A stretch of DNA of 64,000 bases from Lysobacter antibioticus (GTDB taxonomy: Bacteria; Pseudomonadota; Gammaproteobacteria; Xanthomonadales; Xanthomonadaceae), in contig NZ_JMTZ01000010.1 of assembly GCF_000731095.1 (NCBI RefSeq), forward strand, positions 1 to 64,000, read 5' to 3'. The notes under the pieces were generated by a model. That model saw only the letters and a program-made list of their open reading frames with translations. It searched no databases and had not been told where the DNA came from. The first letter of the stretch is position 1. Each line of letters starts with the position of its first letter. A program made the position numbers and the translations under genes. Shown in pieces: positions 47,595 to 57,061 of this stretch.

Positions 47595-47660
47595 GGTCTA
47601 AATGGGTGCCGCAGCGGCGGTCGCGATGAATGCGGCAAACTGGGAAGCCCGACGGGTCGA

Positions 47661-47740
47661 GGGCGGGGATTGCGGATTCGGGATTCGTAAGCTGCGATGA
47701 TGGCTTGGTCGATTCTCGAATCCCCAATCCCGAATCCCAG
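47661..47740. repeat. Dispersed GGGATTCGG-type repeat before acs
   Basis: Left block GGGGATTGCGGATTCGGGAT (47664-47683) and right block CGAATCCCCAATCCCGAATC (47717-47736) form an imperfect inverted repeat directly before the acs start. The motif is a known style of xanthomonad dispersed element. Confidence 0.6.
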
Positions 47741-47762
47741 CCGTCTTACGGAGCCCCCACTC

Positions 47763-49715
<1,953 letters not shown>

Positions 49716-49764
49716 GCGCGCGTTGCCAGCGGGCACGGCCGTTGTGCGGCCGTGCCGATGGGGT

Positions 49765-49790
49765 AACAGCAACAGCAACAGCAACAGCAA
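49765..49790. repeat. AACAGC tandem repeat
   Basis: Four copies of AACAGC plus AA, directly abutting the AAATCCCCCCT element. CAGCAACAGC resumes just after it (49820-49829), as if the element had been inserted in a longer repeat array. Confidence 0.8.
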
Positions 49791-49820
49791 ATCCCCCCTG
49801 CCCCCTTTTCAAAGGGGGGA
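49789..49820. repeat. AAATCCCCCCT dispersed hairpin, copy A
   Basis: Reads AAATCCCCCCTGCCCCCTTT, then TCAAAGGGGGGA. Related, inverted copy at 49936-49969; together they bracket 115 bp. Confidence 0.75.
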
Positions 49821-49935
49821 CAGCAACAGCACGGCAACACCAATGCCAGCGCCAGCTTGAGCATGAGCTAGCAAAGCGAGGCTCCCCGTGGCCTCACTCG
49901 TGAATCACCCAGTCGATGAATCACCGCCTATCGCC

Positions 49936-49969
49936 TCCCCCCTTTGAAAAAGGGGGGTAGGGGGGATTT
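49936..49969. repeat. AAATCCCCCCT dispersed hairpin, copy C (inverted)
   Basis: Reads TCCCCCCTTTGAAAAAGGGGG, then GTAGGGGGGATTT, the reverse orientation of the copy at 49789. Inverted copies flanking a short segment resemble REP doublets or small mobile units. Confidence 0.75.
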
Positions 49970-49986
49970 GCTTCGGCTTTTTGCCT

Positions 49987-50373
49987 TCAATCGTGACTCA
50001 CGATCCCAGGCAAACGCTCGGACACGACGCGATATATCTCCTCCATCACCGCAGCCGTTTCCCTGAGCACTTGCAGGTTGTCGAACCGGATTACCTGCAA
50101 CCCCAGCCTCTCCAACGCAGCCGTCCGCCGCGCATCCGCCGCCAGGCCTGAATCGGTGGCGTGCTGCGAGCCATCGACTTCGACGATCAGCCCCGCCGCC
50201 GGCGCATAAAAGTCGACCATATAACGCAGCAACGGCTTCTGCCGGTAGAACTGCACGCCGAGCATCTGCTTGCGCCGCAACAGCCGCCACAACCGCTGTT
50301 CGGCGGCGCTGGCGTCGCCTCGCAGGCGGCGCGCGGGCGTTTTGAGACTGGGTTCATACGAATGCATACCCAC
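49987..50373 (-). CDS. DUF559 (Vsr-like endonuclease-fold) protein
   Basis: A protein of 128 aa. The core is RLRGDASAAEQRLWRLLRRKQ followed by FYRQKPLLRYMVDFYAP and LIVEVDGSQH, with the Asp-Glu-Asp-His positions typical of the DUF559 nuclease-like fold. Family members are mostly uncharacterised and often near repeats or mobile regions; here it lies beside inverted dispersed repeats. The ATG at 50373 gives the earliest start; a Met two residues later is also possible. Confidence 0.85.
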   Translation of the reverse strand: MGMHSYEPSLKTPARRLRGDASAAEQRLWRLLRRKQMLGVQFYRQKPLLRYMVDFYAPAAGLIVEVDGSQHATDSGLAADARRTAALERLGLQVIRFDNLQVLRETAAVMEEIYRVVSERLPGIVSHD

Positions 50374-50483
50374 ATTTCACCCGCCTTCACCCATCGTCCA
50401 ATAGCGGACGAACCCCCTGTACGACGTAAGATTCCTGCCATGTACGTCGTCCGCAGCACCCTTCCCCCGACCAGGCCCGCCCC

Positions 50484-51152
50484 ATGCCGACCCTGCTGAT
50501 CGCCGACGACCACCCGCTGTTCCGCGAAGCCTTGCGCGGCGCGGTCGCGCGGGTGCTGCCGGACGCGGCCCTGCGCGAAGCCGACAGCGTCGATGCGCTG
50601 TACGCGCTGGTCGAGGCCGAATCCGACGCCGATCTGTTGCTGCTCGACCTCAACATGCCCGGCGCGCAAGGCTTCAGCGCGCTCGTGCATCTGCGTGCGC
50701 TGCATCCGCAGTTGCCGATCGTGGTGGTGTCGGCGCGCGAGGAGCCGGCGACGATGCGCCGCGCGCTGGATCATGGCGCGGTCGGTTTCATTCCCAAGTC
50801 CGCCGACGCGGCGACGCTCGGCGCGGCGCTGACCACGGTGCTCGACGGCGACCGTTGGGCGCCGGCCGCCGCCTTCGCCGCGCCGGCCGCGAATGCCGAC
50901 GAACACGAAGCCGCGCAACGCCTGCGCGACCTCACCCCGCAGCAGTTCCGCGTTCTGCAGATGCTCGGCGCCGGCCTGCTCAACAAACAGATCGGCTACG
51001 AACTCGGCGTCTCCGAAGCGACGGTCAAGGCCCACGTCACCGCGATCCTGCGCAAGCTCGGCGCCAACAACCGCACCCAGGCGGTGCTGATCGCCGGCCG
51101 TCTCGCCCTCGATCCCAGCGCGATCGTGCCGCCGCCGGAAGAGGTCGAGTAA
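50484..51152 (+). CDS. NarL/LuxR-type response regulator (orphan)
   Basis: A protein of 222 aa. The receiver has the acidic DD pair near residue 8, phospho-acceptor Asp55 in LLLLDLNMPG, Ser83 and Lys105. A C-terminal LuxR helix-turn-helix covers about residues 147-205 (LTPQQFRVLQMLGAGLLNKQ then IGYELGVSEATVKAHVTAIL). No histidine kinase gene is adjacent. Regulators of this type control acs in Pseudomonas and relatives, and this one is located about 770 bp beyond acs, so a role in acetate metabolism is plausible but inferred. Confidence 0.92.
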   Translation: MPTLLIADDHPLFREALRGAVARVLPDAALREADSVDALYALVEAESDADLLLLDLNMPGAQGFSALVHLRALHPQLPIVVVSAREEPATMRRALDHGAVGFIPKSADAATLGAALTTVLDGDRWAPAAAFAAPAANADEHEAAQRLRDLTPQQFRVLQMLGAGLLNKQIGYELGVSEATVKAHVTAILRKLGANNRTQAVLIAGRLALDPSAIVPPPEEVE

Positions 51153-51220
51153 GCGGGTTCACCGGCGACCACCGCTCGCCGCTTGCGCGCACTCGAACCG
51201 TCGCAGGGAATCCGCAGACG

Positions 51221-51685
51221 ATGGACGGCCACCCGAGTTTCCCCGACCAGGTAACCAAAAGCATCGACATCCAGGCCGCGCCGACGACGGTATGGCAGGC
51301 GCTGACCGATCCTGTGCGCATGCCGGCGTGGATGTCGGAGGAGACGCTCGAAGTCGTCACCGACTGGGCCATCGGCAGCCCGATCGTGATCCGCGGCGTG
51401 TTGCACGGACGGCTGCGCTTCGAGAACAGCGGCATCGTTCGCGTCTTCGAAGCCGGGCGCGTCCTCGAATACAGCCATTGGAGCTCGCTGTCGCGGCGAG
51501 CGCTCGCCGACGCGCCCGAGAACCACGTCGGCATCGCATTGCGGCTGCATCCGAGCGACCACGGCACGCGACTCGAGCTGAGCCTGAGCAATCTCGGCCA
51601 CTATGCGGTCTACGGCCACATGAATTTCTACTGGGAAGTCACCCTGGCGGTGCTCAAGCGTTACTGCGAAGCCCAGGCGCGGTAA
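51221..51685 (+). CDS. SRPBCC (AHSA1-like) domain protein
   Basis: A protein of 154 aa. The SRPBCC/START-like fold is suggested by the start VTKSIDIQAAPTTVWQALTD, the PAWMS loop, the HWSSLSRRALADAPEN region and the closing HMNFYWEVTLAVLKRYCEAQ helix. Such proteins bind hydrophobic ligands in an internal cavity. The ATG at 51221 starts the strongest coding region. Not clearly in an operon with the regulator (68-bp gap), though on the same strand. Confidence 0.8.
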   Translation: MDGHPSFPDQVTKSIDIQAAPTTVWQALTDPVRMPAWMSEETLEVVTDWAIGSPIVIRGVLHGRLRFENSGIVRVFEAGRVLEYSHWSSLSRRALADAPENHVGIALRLHPSDHGTRLELSLSNLGHYAVYGHMNFYWEVTLAVLKRYCEAQAR

Positions 51686-51818
51686 CGAGCGTCCGTTGCG
51701 CGGCCACGCTCGCCGCCCGTCGGCGCGATGCGAGTTGCCGCGGACGGCCATTGAATCGGCAACGCAGCTGCCGGCATAGTCGCGCCATCAATGGACCGCC
51801 ATCGAGAAAGGAAGCGGC

Positions 51819-52322
51819 ATGAATCGCTCGACCCGCTGGATGCTGTCGTTGGCGATGCTCGTAATCGCGCTGCCCGCAGCCGCGCAGGACATCGAATGCG
51901 ACTTCGACCAGGACTATCTGGCCAAGCGCATGCAACAAATCGCCGCGCGCCACGGCGGCCGACTCGATGCCGCCACCGGCACCGCCATCTGGAAACTGCG
52001 CAACGGCGAGACGGTCACGGTCGCCAGCGGCGGTTGCCTGCATTACGGCACGACGGTGAGTCTGGTCTATGCGCCCGGCGCGTCCGCACCTTCCCGTGAA
52101 GTCGCCATCGAGCGCCTGTTCGCCGCGGTCTCGAAGTACTGGCAGCCGGCGGCTGCACGCCGTCTGCAGGCTTTGGTGCAGGCCGGCGCGTATGCAACCA
52201 AGACCTTGGACGACGGCAGCATCGAACTGGTCGGCTCGCTCGACCCGGGGGAAAGTTTTTCGTTCGAATATCGCCTCATCCTCGGCAAGCACGAGGTGCG
52301 GATCAGCTGGGAAGAAGCCTGA
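51819..52322 (+). CDS. Secreted hypothetical protein
   Basis: A protein of 167 aa. It has a signal peptide (NRSTRWMLSLAMLVIALPAAAQ) and a mature part with two cysteines (ECDFD and GGCLHYG), probably paired. The C-terminal half is beta-rich (SIELVGSLDPGESFSFEY). No family was recognised. The gene follows a GAAAGGAAGC ribosome-binding site at 51807-51816. Confidence 0.75.
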   Translation: MNRSTRWMLSLAMLVIALPAAAQDIECDFDQDYLAKRMQQIAARHGGRLDAATGTAIWKLRNGETVTVASGGCLHYGTTVSLVYAPGASAPSREVAIERLFAAVSKYWQPAAARRLQALVQAGAYATKTLDDGSIELVGSLDPGESFSFEYRLILGKHEVRISWEEA

Positions 52323-52457
52323 TCCGCGAAACCGCAACCCGCGCACAAACTTGAAAACCGCGCGGCGCGGGTGTTAGCTGGCCGCCTCAATGCGCCGCCG
52401 CGCAGTCGCGGTCGGCGCGCACGCGCGACGATCGCGATGCGGTTCAACGGAGGCGCA

Positions 52458-53258
52458 ATGAAGCGGGAACTCGAAGGCAAGGTCGCGGTGATCCACGGCG
52501 GTGGCGGCGCGATCGGCGGCGCGGTGGCGCGTGCGTTCGCGCGCGAAGGCGCTCGCTTGTTCCTCGCCGGCCGTAGCCAGGCGCGTCTCGATGCGGTCGT
52601 GACGGACATAGCGGACGCCGGCGGCGTGGCCGAAAGCGCGCAGGTCGATGCGCTCGATGCCGGTGCCGTCGAGCGCCACGCCGAGGCGGTCGCGGCGAAG
52701 GCGGGCGCCATCGATATCGTTTTCAACGCGGTGGCCTTCGTGCACGTGCAGGGCGTGCCGTTCGCCGAACTGCCGCTGGCCGACTTCGAGTATCCGGTCC
52801 ACTCGTACATCCGCTCCAACTATCTGACCGCACAGGCGGCCGCGCGCCACATGGGCGAACGCGGCGGCGTCATCCTGAGCCTGGTCACGCCGGTCGCGCG
52901 CATGACCGGTCCCGGCTATCTGGGCCATTGCGTCGCCTGCGCCGGTGTCGAAGCGATGTCGCGCCATCTCGCCGGCGAACTCGGCGGGCGCGGTATTCGC
53001 ACCGTCTGTCTGCGTTCGCATGCGATCCCCGAAGCGCTGGACGCGGGTTCGCACAGCCGCGAGGTGTTCCAGCCGCTTGCCGACCAGGCCGGCATCTCGG
53101 TCGAAGCGATGCTGCAGGGCGCGGCCGAGAGCACCCTGCTCAAGCGTTTGCCGACGCTCGCCGACATCGCCGGCAGCGCGGTCTACGCGGCTTCGGATCG
53201 CGCCTCGGCGATGACCGGCGGCATCCTCAATCTCACCGGCGGTTTCCTGGTGGATTGA
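52458..53258 (+). CDS. SDR-family protein lacking the YxxxK catalytic pair
   Basis: A protein of 266 aa with the Rossmann fold of short-chain dehydrogenases. The nucleotide-binding segment is VAVIHGGGGAIGGAVARAFA, which replaces the usual TGxxxGxG with GGGGAIGG. A FNA motif (VFNAVAF) follows in the place of NNAG. At the usual active site the sequence reads GYLGHCVACAGVEAMSRHLA, so the position expected for Tyr-x3-Lys has Cys instead of Lys. The ending SDRASAMTGGILNLTGGFLVD is normal. It may reduce a special substrate by another mechanism or be non-catalytic. Confidence 0.85.
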   Translation: MKRELEGKVAVIHGGGGAIGGAVARAFAREGARLFLAGRSQARLDAVVTDIADAGGVAESAQVDALDAGAVERHAEAVAAKAGAIDIVFNAVAFVHVQGVPFAELPLADFEYPVHSYIRSNYLTAQAAARHMGERGGVILSLVTPVARMTGPGYLGHCVACAGVEAMSRHLAGELGGRGIRTVCLRSHAIPEALDAGSHSREVFQPLADQAGISVEAMLQGAAESTLLKRLPTLADIAGSAVYAASDRASAMTGGILNLTGGFLVD

Positions 53259-53270
53259 AACGCGGGCGAC

Positions 53271-53558
53271 TCAGGGCTCGTCGCGTTGCGCATCCGGCGC
53301 CCACACCACGCCGAGCGCGCGTATGCCGAAACCGGACACGCGCTGTACTTCGCGCCACGGGTCCAGCGAGGTGTCGAATTCGATGATCTCGTAGGAGCGG
53401 CCGCAGGTGCGCCAACCCGTGCACGGCGCGATGTTCGGCGCCTGGTCCCAGGGAATGCCCGACAAGCGCCGTAACTCCACCCACGCCTCGGCCAGCGAGC
53501 CGTGTTGGCTCAGCGATTGCGCGTGATCGGTGTCTTCGATGATGAAGCGCGTCGCCAT
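53271..53558 (-). CDS. Small hypothetical protein
   Basis: A soluble protein of 95 aa of unknown function. It starts ATRFIIEDTDHAQSLSQHGS and includes CTGWRTCGRSYEIIEFDTSL, where two cysteines may bind something. It is convergent with the SDR gene and 12 bp from its stop. The first in-frame ATG at 53600 would add 14 residues. I chose 53558 for the better codon profile. Confidence 0.65.
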   Translation of the reverse strand: MATRFIIEDTDHAQSLSQHGSLAEAWVELRRLSGIPWDQAPNIAPCTGWRTCGRSYEIIEFDTSLDPWREVQRVSGFGIRALGVVWAPDAQRDEP

Positions 53559-53914
53559 GATGTCGATGCGTGCTACCCAGAGAGTGGGACTGCGGGGCAA
53601 GACCGGGCAGTCGGGCCGGCCTTCCCCAAGGCCGACGATCCCGCGGCATCGTAGCCGGGCTCATGCGTCAGGACAAATCGCCCTGCGTCGCTGTCCTCGC
53701 GAACCGCGAGCGGGACTGGAGATCAACCGCGGCGGCAAGATCGCGATCGCGAAAACCCGGATCGCGATCACACCCGGCTACGGCGCCTGCGCACTCGTGC
53801 GACACGAAGCGCGATGGCGCGCCCGCTTGCGATGGCGGCTCAAGGAAAGCAGCGGTGCGCGCGACGAGGCGTGCGTACTGCGAACACGGACGACGACGTC
53901 CTCGCAACCAGACG
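53559..53914. other. Gene-free region with repeated GATCGCGATC palindromes
   Basis: About 350 bp with no supported gene. GATCGCGATC occurs at 53739-53748 and again at 53760-53769, about two helical turns apart. It might hold the promoter for the gene at 53271. Confidence 0.45.
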
Positions 53915-54226
53915 CTAGGGCAGGGTGAACTTGCGCATCGCGCGCAGCGGCCACAGCGAAGTGAAGCGCGCACCGCCGACCAGGCGATGCGCGGCCGACA
54001 TGCCCTGGATCAGGCCCAGGCGTTCCAGCACGTCCTTGGCGCGGCGGAAGCTATGGCGCGGGTCGGCGGTCAGCATGAACAGATTGATCTCTTTCGCGCT
54101 GACGTCGTAACCCTCCAGCTCGACCGTATCGCCCAGCGCGGCCTTCAACTCGGCCTCGATCGTCGCCAGGAAGGCCTCGTCGGCCAGGGACTTGCGCCAG
54201 AACTTGATGATGAGTTGATGATCCAT
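53915..54226 (-). CDS. Small hypothetical protein
   Basis: A protein of 103 aa, soluble, with the pattern DHQLIIKFWRKSLADEAFLA at the start and LTADPRHSFRRAKDVLERLG in the middle. It has no signal peptide or membrane segment. A mix of short helices and strands is expected. No family was recognised. The ATG at 54226 lies 48 codons inside the longest open frame and fits the coding bias better. Confidence 0.6.
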   Translation of the reverse strand: MDHQLIIKFWRKSLADEAFLATIEAELKAALGDTVELEGYDVSAKEINLFMLTADPRHSFRRAKDVLERLGLIQGMSAAHRLVGGARFTSLWPLRAMRKFTLP

Positions 54227-54392
54227 CCGCCGATTGTAGGCGCAACCGCGAACGGCGCGATCTGCCCGTGCCGCAATGCCGATGCGCGATCGCGTCGCGC
54301 GCCGCGTTGCAGTCGTAATGCCGGATGCGGCCGACAGCAAAGCGGCCCGGTTTCCCGGGCCGCTCGTCAAACTTCCCTGCCTGCCTCGCAGC

Positions 54393-56879
54393 TCAGTCCT
54401 GGGCGCTCTGGTAGGCGACCAGGTAACGGCCTGCGGCGACCGCGAAGGCGGCGCGGGTCACCGTCTTGCCGGGGTCGAAGTAGGCGTGCAGGGTCGGCTG
54501 CAGGTCGAACGGCCCCTGGGTGACGGCGAAGCGCGCGTTGATCAGGCCGCGGTCGAGGGCCAACTGCACGTAACCGCGCAGGCTGGCCGGGATCGACGCC
54601 GCATCGTCGACGGCAATGCGCTTGCCGTCGTAGAACGCGGTCAGCTGGCCGTTGAACGCGCGCGCTTCGCTCTGCAAGGCCAGGCTCTGCACCAGCGAAT
54701 AGGCCAGGCTGACCCGGCTGACGCTGTCGTTCGGGCGGAACGCGCCGTTGAGCGTGCCCATCACGCCGTCCTGCGACTGGCTCAGGTCGCGCAGTGCGCC
54801 GCCGTTGGCGACCGCGGATTCGGCATAGGCGTAACGCGCGTCGCCGGGCGAGAGGTCGCTGAAGCTGGAGCGGCCGTTGAACGGCAGGTACTGGCGCACG
54901 CTCTGGCCCATCAACAGGTATTGCGCCAGTTCGCTGCGCTTGAGCGTGGCATCGGGGCGGAACTGCTGGTCCGAGTAACCGTCGACCAAGCGGTTGGCGA
55001 CGGCGAATTCGATCGCCGAGCGCGCCGGGTGGGTGGCGACATCGCCCATGCCGGTGTAGCCGCCGCTCTTGAGGAAACTGATTTCGCCATCGACCGTGCC
55101 GGGCAGGCCGTAGCCGTTGGTGACCTTGGCCGGGTCGAGGTTGGTGCCGGACACCGAGCCGACGCCGCGCACGCTGACCTTCCACAGGCCAGGCTTGCCG
55201 GGCGCGCCGGTGGTGACGGTGTCGCCGAGCACCGGCAGGGCGATCGAGGAGCCGTACTTGATGCCGTCCGGATCGGTCAGCACCACCGCCAGCGTGTTCT
55301 CGCCGATGGTGGCGCGGGCCGCGACCCAGGCGATGTCGCTGGCGACGGTGAAGCTTTGTTCCTCGACCGTGCCGACCGGTGCGAAGTCGACCGAGAACGG
55401 CAGGTTCGGCACGCCGCCGGACAGGATCGCGTTGGCGTTGAACGCACGCAGCGGGTTGACCGTGGCGCCGAAGCCGTAGCGCAGCGCGGCGGCCTCGGCG
55501 ACCGCGGTGTAGGCGTTGACGTGGCCGGCACCGGCTTCCCAGGCCAGGCGGCCGGTCATGTTGGTCGAGGTGCGCTCGAGGATGTCCTTGATCTGCGCCG
55601 GGGTCAGGTTCGGATTGGCTTCCAGCATCAGCGCCACGATGCCGGCGACGTGCGGCGTCGCCATCGAGGTGCCGCTCATGTGGGTGTAGTGGGCCAGATA
55701 GGCCGGCGCCAGGGTTTCGGCGTCGTGCTGCGCTTCGGTCGCCGGCAGGGCGCCGGTCAGCGCGCGCGTGGAGACGATGTCCACGCCCGGCGCGACGATG
55801 GTGGGCTGGTTGACGTAGGTCCACTGGCGGCCGTCGGGCATGGTGAAGCTGCCGCTCTCGCCGCGCTTGCCGCGCGAGGAGAAGCCGGTCAGCACGCCGT
55901 CCTTCTCGCCGGCGCCGACCGAGATTACCCACGGCGCCTGTGCGTAGGGGTTGTGGGTGTCTTCGCCGGGGCCGTCGTTGCCGGCGGCGAACACGCTGAC
56001 GATGCCGCGCTTGTACAGCTCGTAGGTCGAAACGTTGACCGGGTTGAGCGGATCGAACTTGCCGCTGCTGCCCCAGGAGTTGCTGGTCACGCGGATCGGG
56101 TGATCGAAGCTGAACTGCTTGGTCGCGGCGTAATCGAGGCCGCCGACCGCATCGAGGATCAGCAGCACCGCACCCGAGCCGTAACCGACCAGGTCCGCGC
56201 CCGGCGCCACGCCGCGGTACAGGCCGTTGGAGCGGGCGCCGTTGCCGCCGATGGTGCCGGCGCAATGGGTGCCGTGGCCGGAACCGAGGTCGGTGTTGAT
56301 CACGCCCTCGGTGTAGGAGATCGGCAGCATCGAGTCGAGCGAGTTGAGGTTGGTGGTGCCGAGGGTGTTCTCGACCACGTGCTCGCGGAACTTGAGGTCG
56401 TCGTGGGTGGCGTCGATGCCGGAGTCGTTGACCACCACGGTGACGCCGGCGCCGCTGAACGGCACGGCGCGCACGTAGTCGCCGGGGTTGTCGACGGTGC
56501 GGGCGGCGCCGGTGATCTCGCGCGCTTCCTTGTTGAAGTAGCGCAGCGGCGCATTCCAGTAGATCGAGGCGACGTCGTCGCGCTGGGCCAAGGCGCGGAT
56601 CTCCGCCGGCGTCGCCAGGGCGCCGGCGATCGGCAGGGTCCGCATGGTCACGCCCTGGTCGATGCCGAGCGCGCGCAGCGCCGCGACCTGGGCCGGGGTC
56701 ACCGGGCTGGACTGCTTGTAGCTGACCACCACCTGCAGCGGCTCGGTGCCGGCGACGGCGGCCATGCGCTTGAGCAACTGCGGGTCGAGGTGGGCGTCGG
56801 CCAAGGCGACGCCGCTGGCGAGTACGCCGACGGCGATGGCGCAGACGCGGAAGGTCTTACGGGGAATTCGCGATGACAT
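54393..56879 (-). CDS. Secreted S8 (subtilisin-like) protease with three SLH repeats
   Basis: A protein of 828 aa. It has a signal peptide (RKTFRVCAIAVGVLASGVALA) and a propeptide-like part (VVVSYKQSSPVTPAQVAALR). The catalytic triad is Asp152 in VVNDSGIDATHDD, His202 in GHGTHCAG and Ser404 in MSGTSMATPHVAG. A beta-rich segment (about 470-630) is followed by three S-layer-homology-type repeats (about 635-685, 700-755, 775-828), for example FAVANRLVDGYSDQQFRPDA. SLH repeats normally tether proteins to cell-wall polymers in Gram-positive bacteria. It has a paralogue without this tail directly upstream. Confidence 0.93.
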   Translation of the reverse strand: MSSRIPRKTFRVCAIAVGVLASGVALADAHLDPQLLKRMAAVAGTEPLQVVVSYKQSSPVTPAQVAALRALGIDQGVTMRTLPIAGALATPAEIRALAQRDDVASIYWNAPLRYFNKEAREITGAARTVDNPGDYVRAVPFSGAGVTVVVNDSGIDATHDDLKFREHVVENTLGTTNLNSLDSMLPISYTEGVINTDLGSGHGTHCAGTIGGNGARSNGLYRGVAPGADLVGYGSGAVLLILDAVGGLDYAATKQFSFDHPIRVTSNSWGSSGKFDPLNPVNVSTYELYKRGIVSVFAAGNDGPGEDTHNPYAQAPWVISVGAGEKDGVLTGFSSRGKRGESGSFTMPDGRQWTYVNQPTIVAPGVDIVSTRALTGALPATEAQHDAETLAPAYLAHYTHMSGTSMATPHVAGIVALMLEANPNLTPAQIKDILERTSTNMTGRLAWEAGAGHVNAYTAVAEAAALRYGFGATVNPLRAFNANAILSGGVPNLPFSVDFAPVGTVEEQSFTVASDIAWVAARATIGENTLAVVLTDPDGIKYGSSIALPVLGDTVTTGAPGKPGLWKVSVRGVGSVSGTNLDPAKVTNGYGLPGTVDGEISFLKSGGYTGMGDVATHPARSAIEFAVANRLVDGYSDQQFRPDATLKRSELAQYLLMGQSVRQYLPFNGRSSFSDLSPGDARYAYAESAVANGGALRDLSQSQDGVMGTLNGAFRPNDSVSRVSLAYSLVQSLALQSEARAFNGQLTAFYDGKRIAVDDAASIPASLRGYVQLALDRGLINARFAVTQGPFDLQPTLHAYFDPGKTVTRAAFAVAAGRYLVAYQSAQD

Positions 56880-57023
56880 GGTCGAATGGCTCCGGAAACG
56901 CCCAGGACGTGAGGCGTGTCCGGAGTATTCGCAGCCGCCCGGGGCGATCGCATCGGGACTTCCCCCTAACCCGGCTGGGGAGAAACCCTCAGGTGCCGAG
57001 GGCCGAGCAAGGCCGTGCGACGG

Positions 57024-57053
57024 CCCCTACCGCGCTGCCGCGGCAGGGGCCTG
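57024..57053 (-). terminator. GC-rich hairpin near the second subtilase gene end
   Basis: Arms GGCCCCTACCG and GGCAGGGGCC can pair around GCTGCC, between the two subtilase genes (10 bp past the upstream gene's stop at 57062). Perhaps a transcript end or processing hairpin. Confidence 0.45.
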
Positions 57054-57061
57054 CCGCCGTG

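Noticed and set aside
53530-53928. A plus-strand frame in the gap near the small hypothetical genes
   Set aside because: It overlaps both minus-strand genes, is highly basic and shows no family.
54276-56876. An 866-codon plus-strand frame opposite the SLH subtilase
   Set aside because: It lacks domains and signal features; the minus strand has the catalytic triad and signal peptide.
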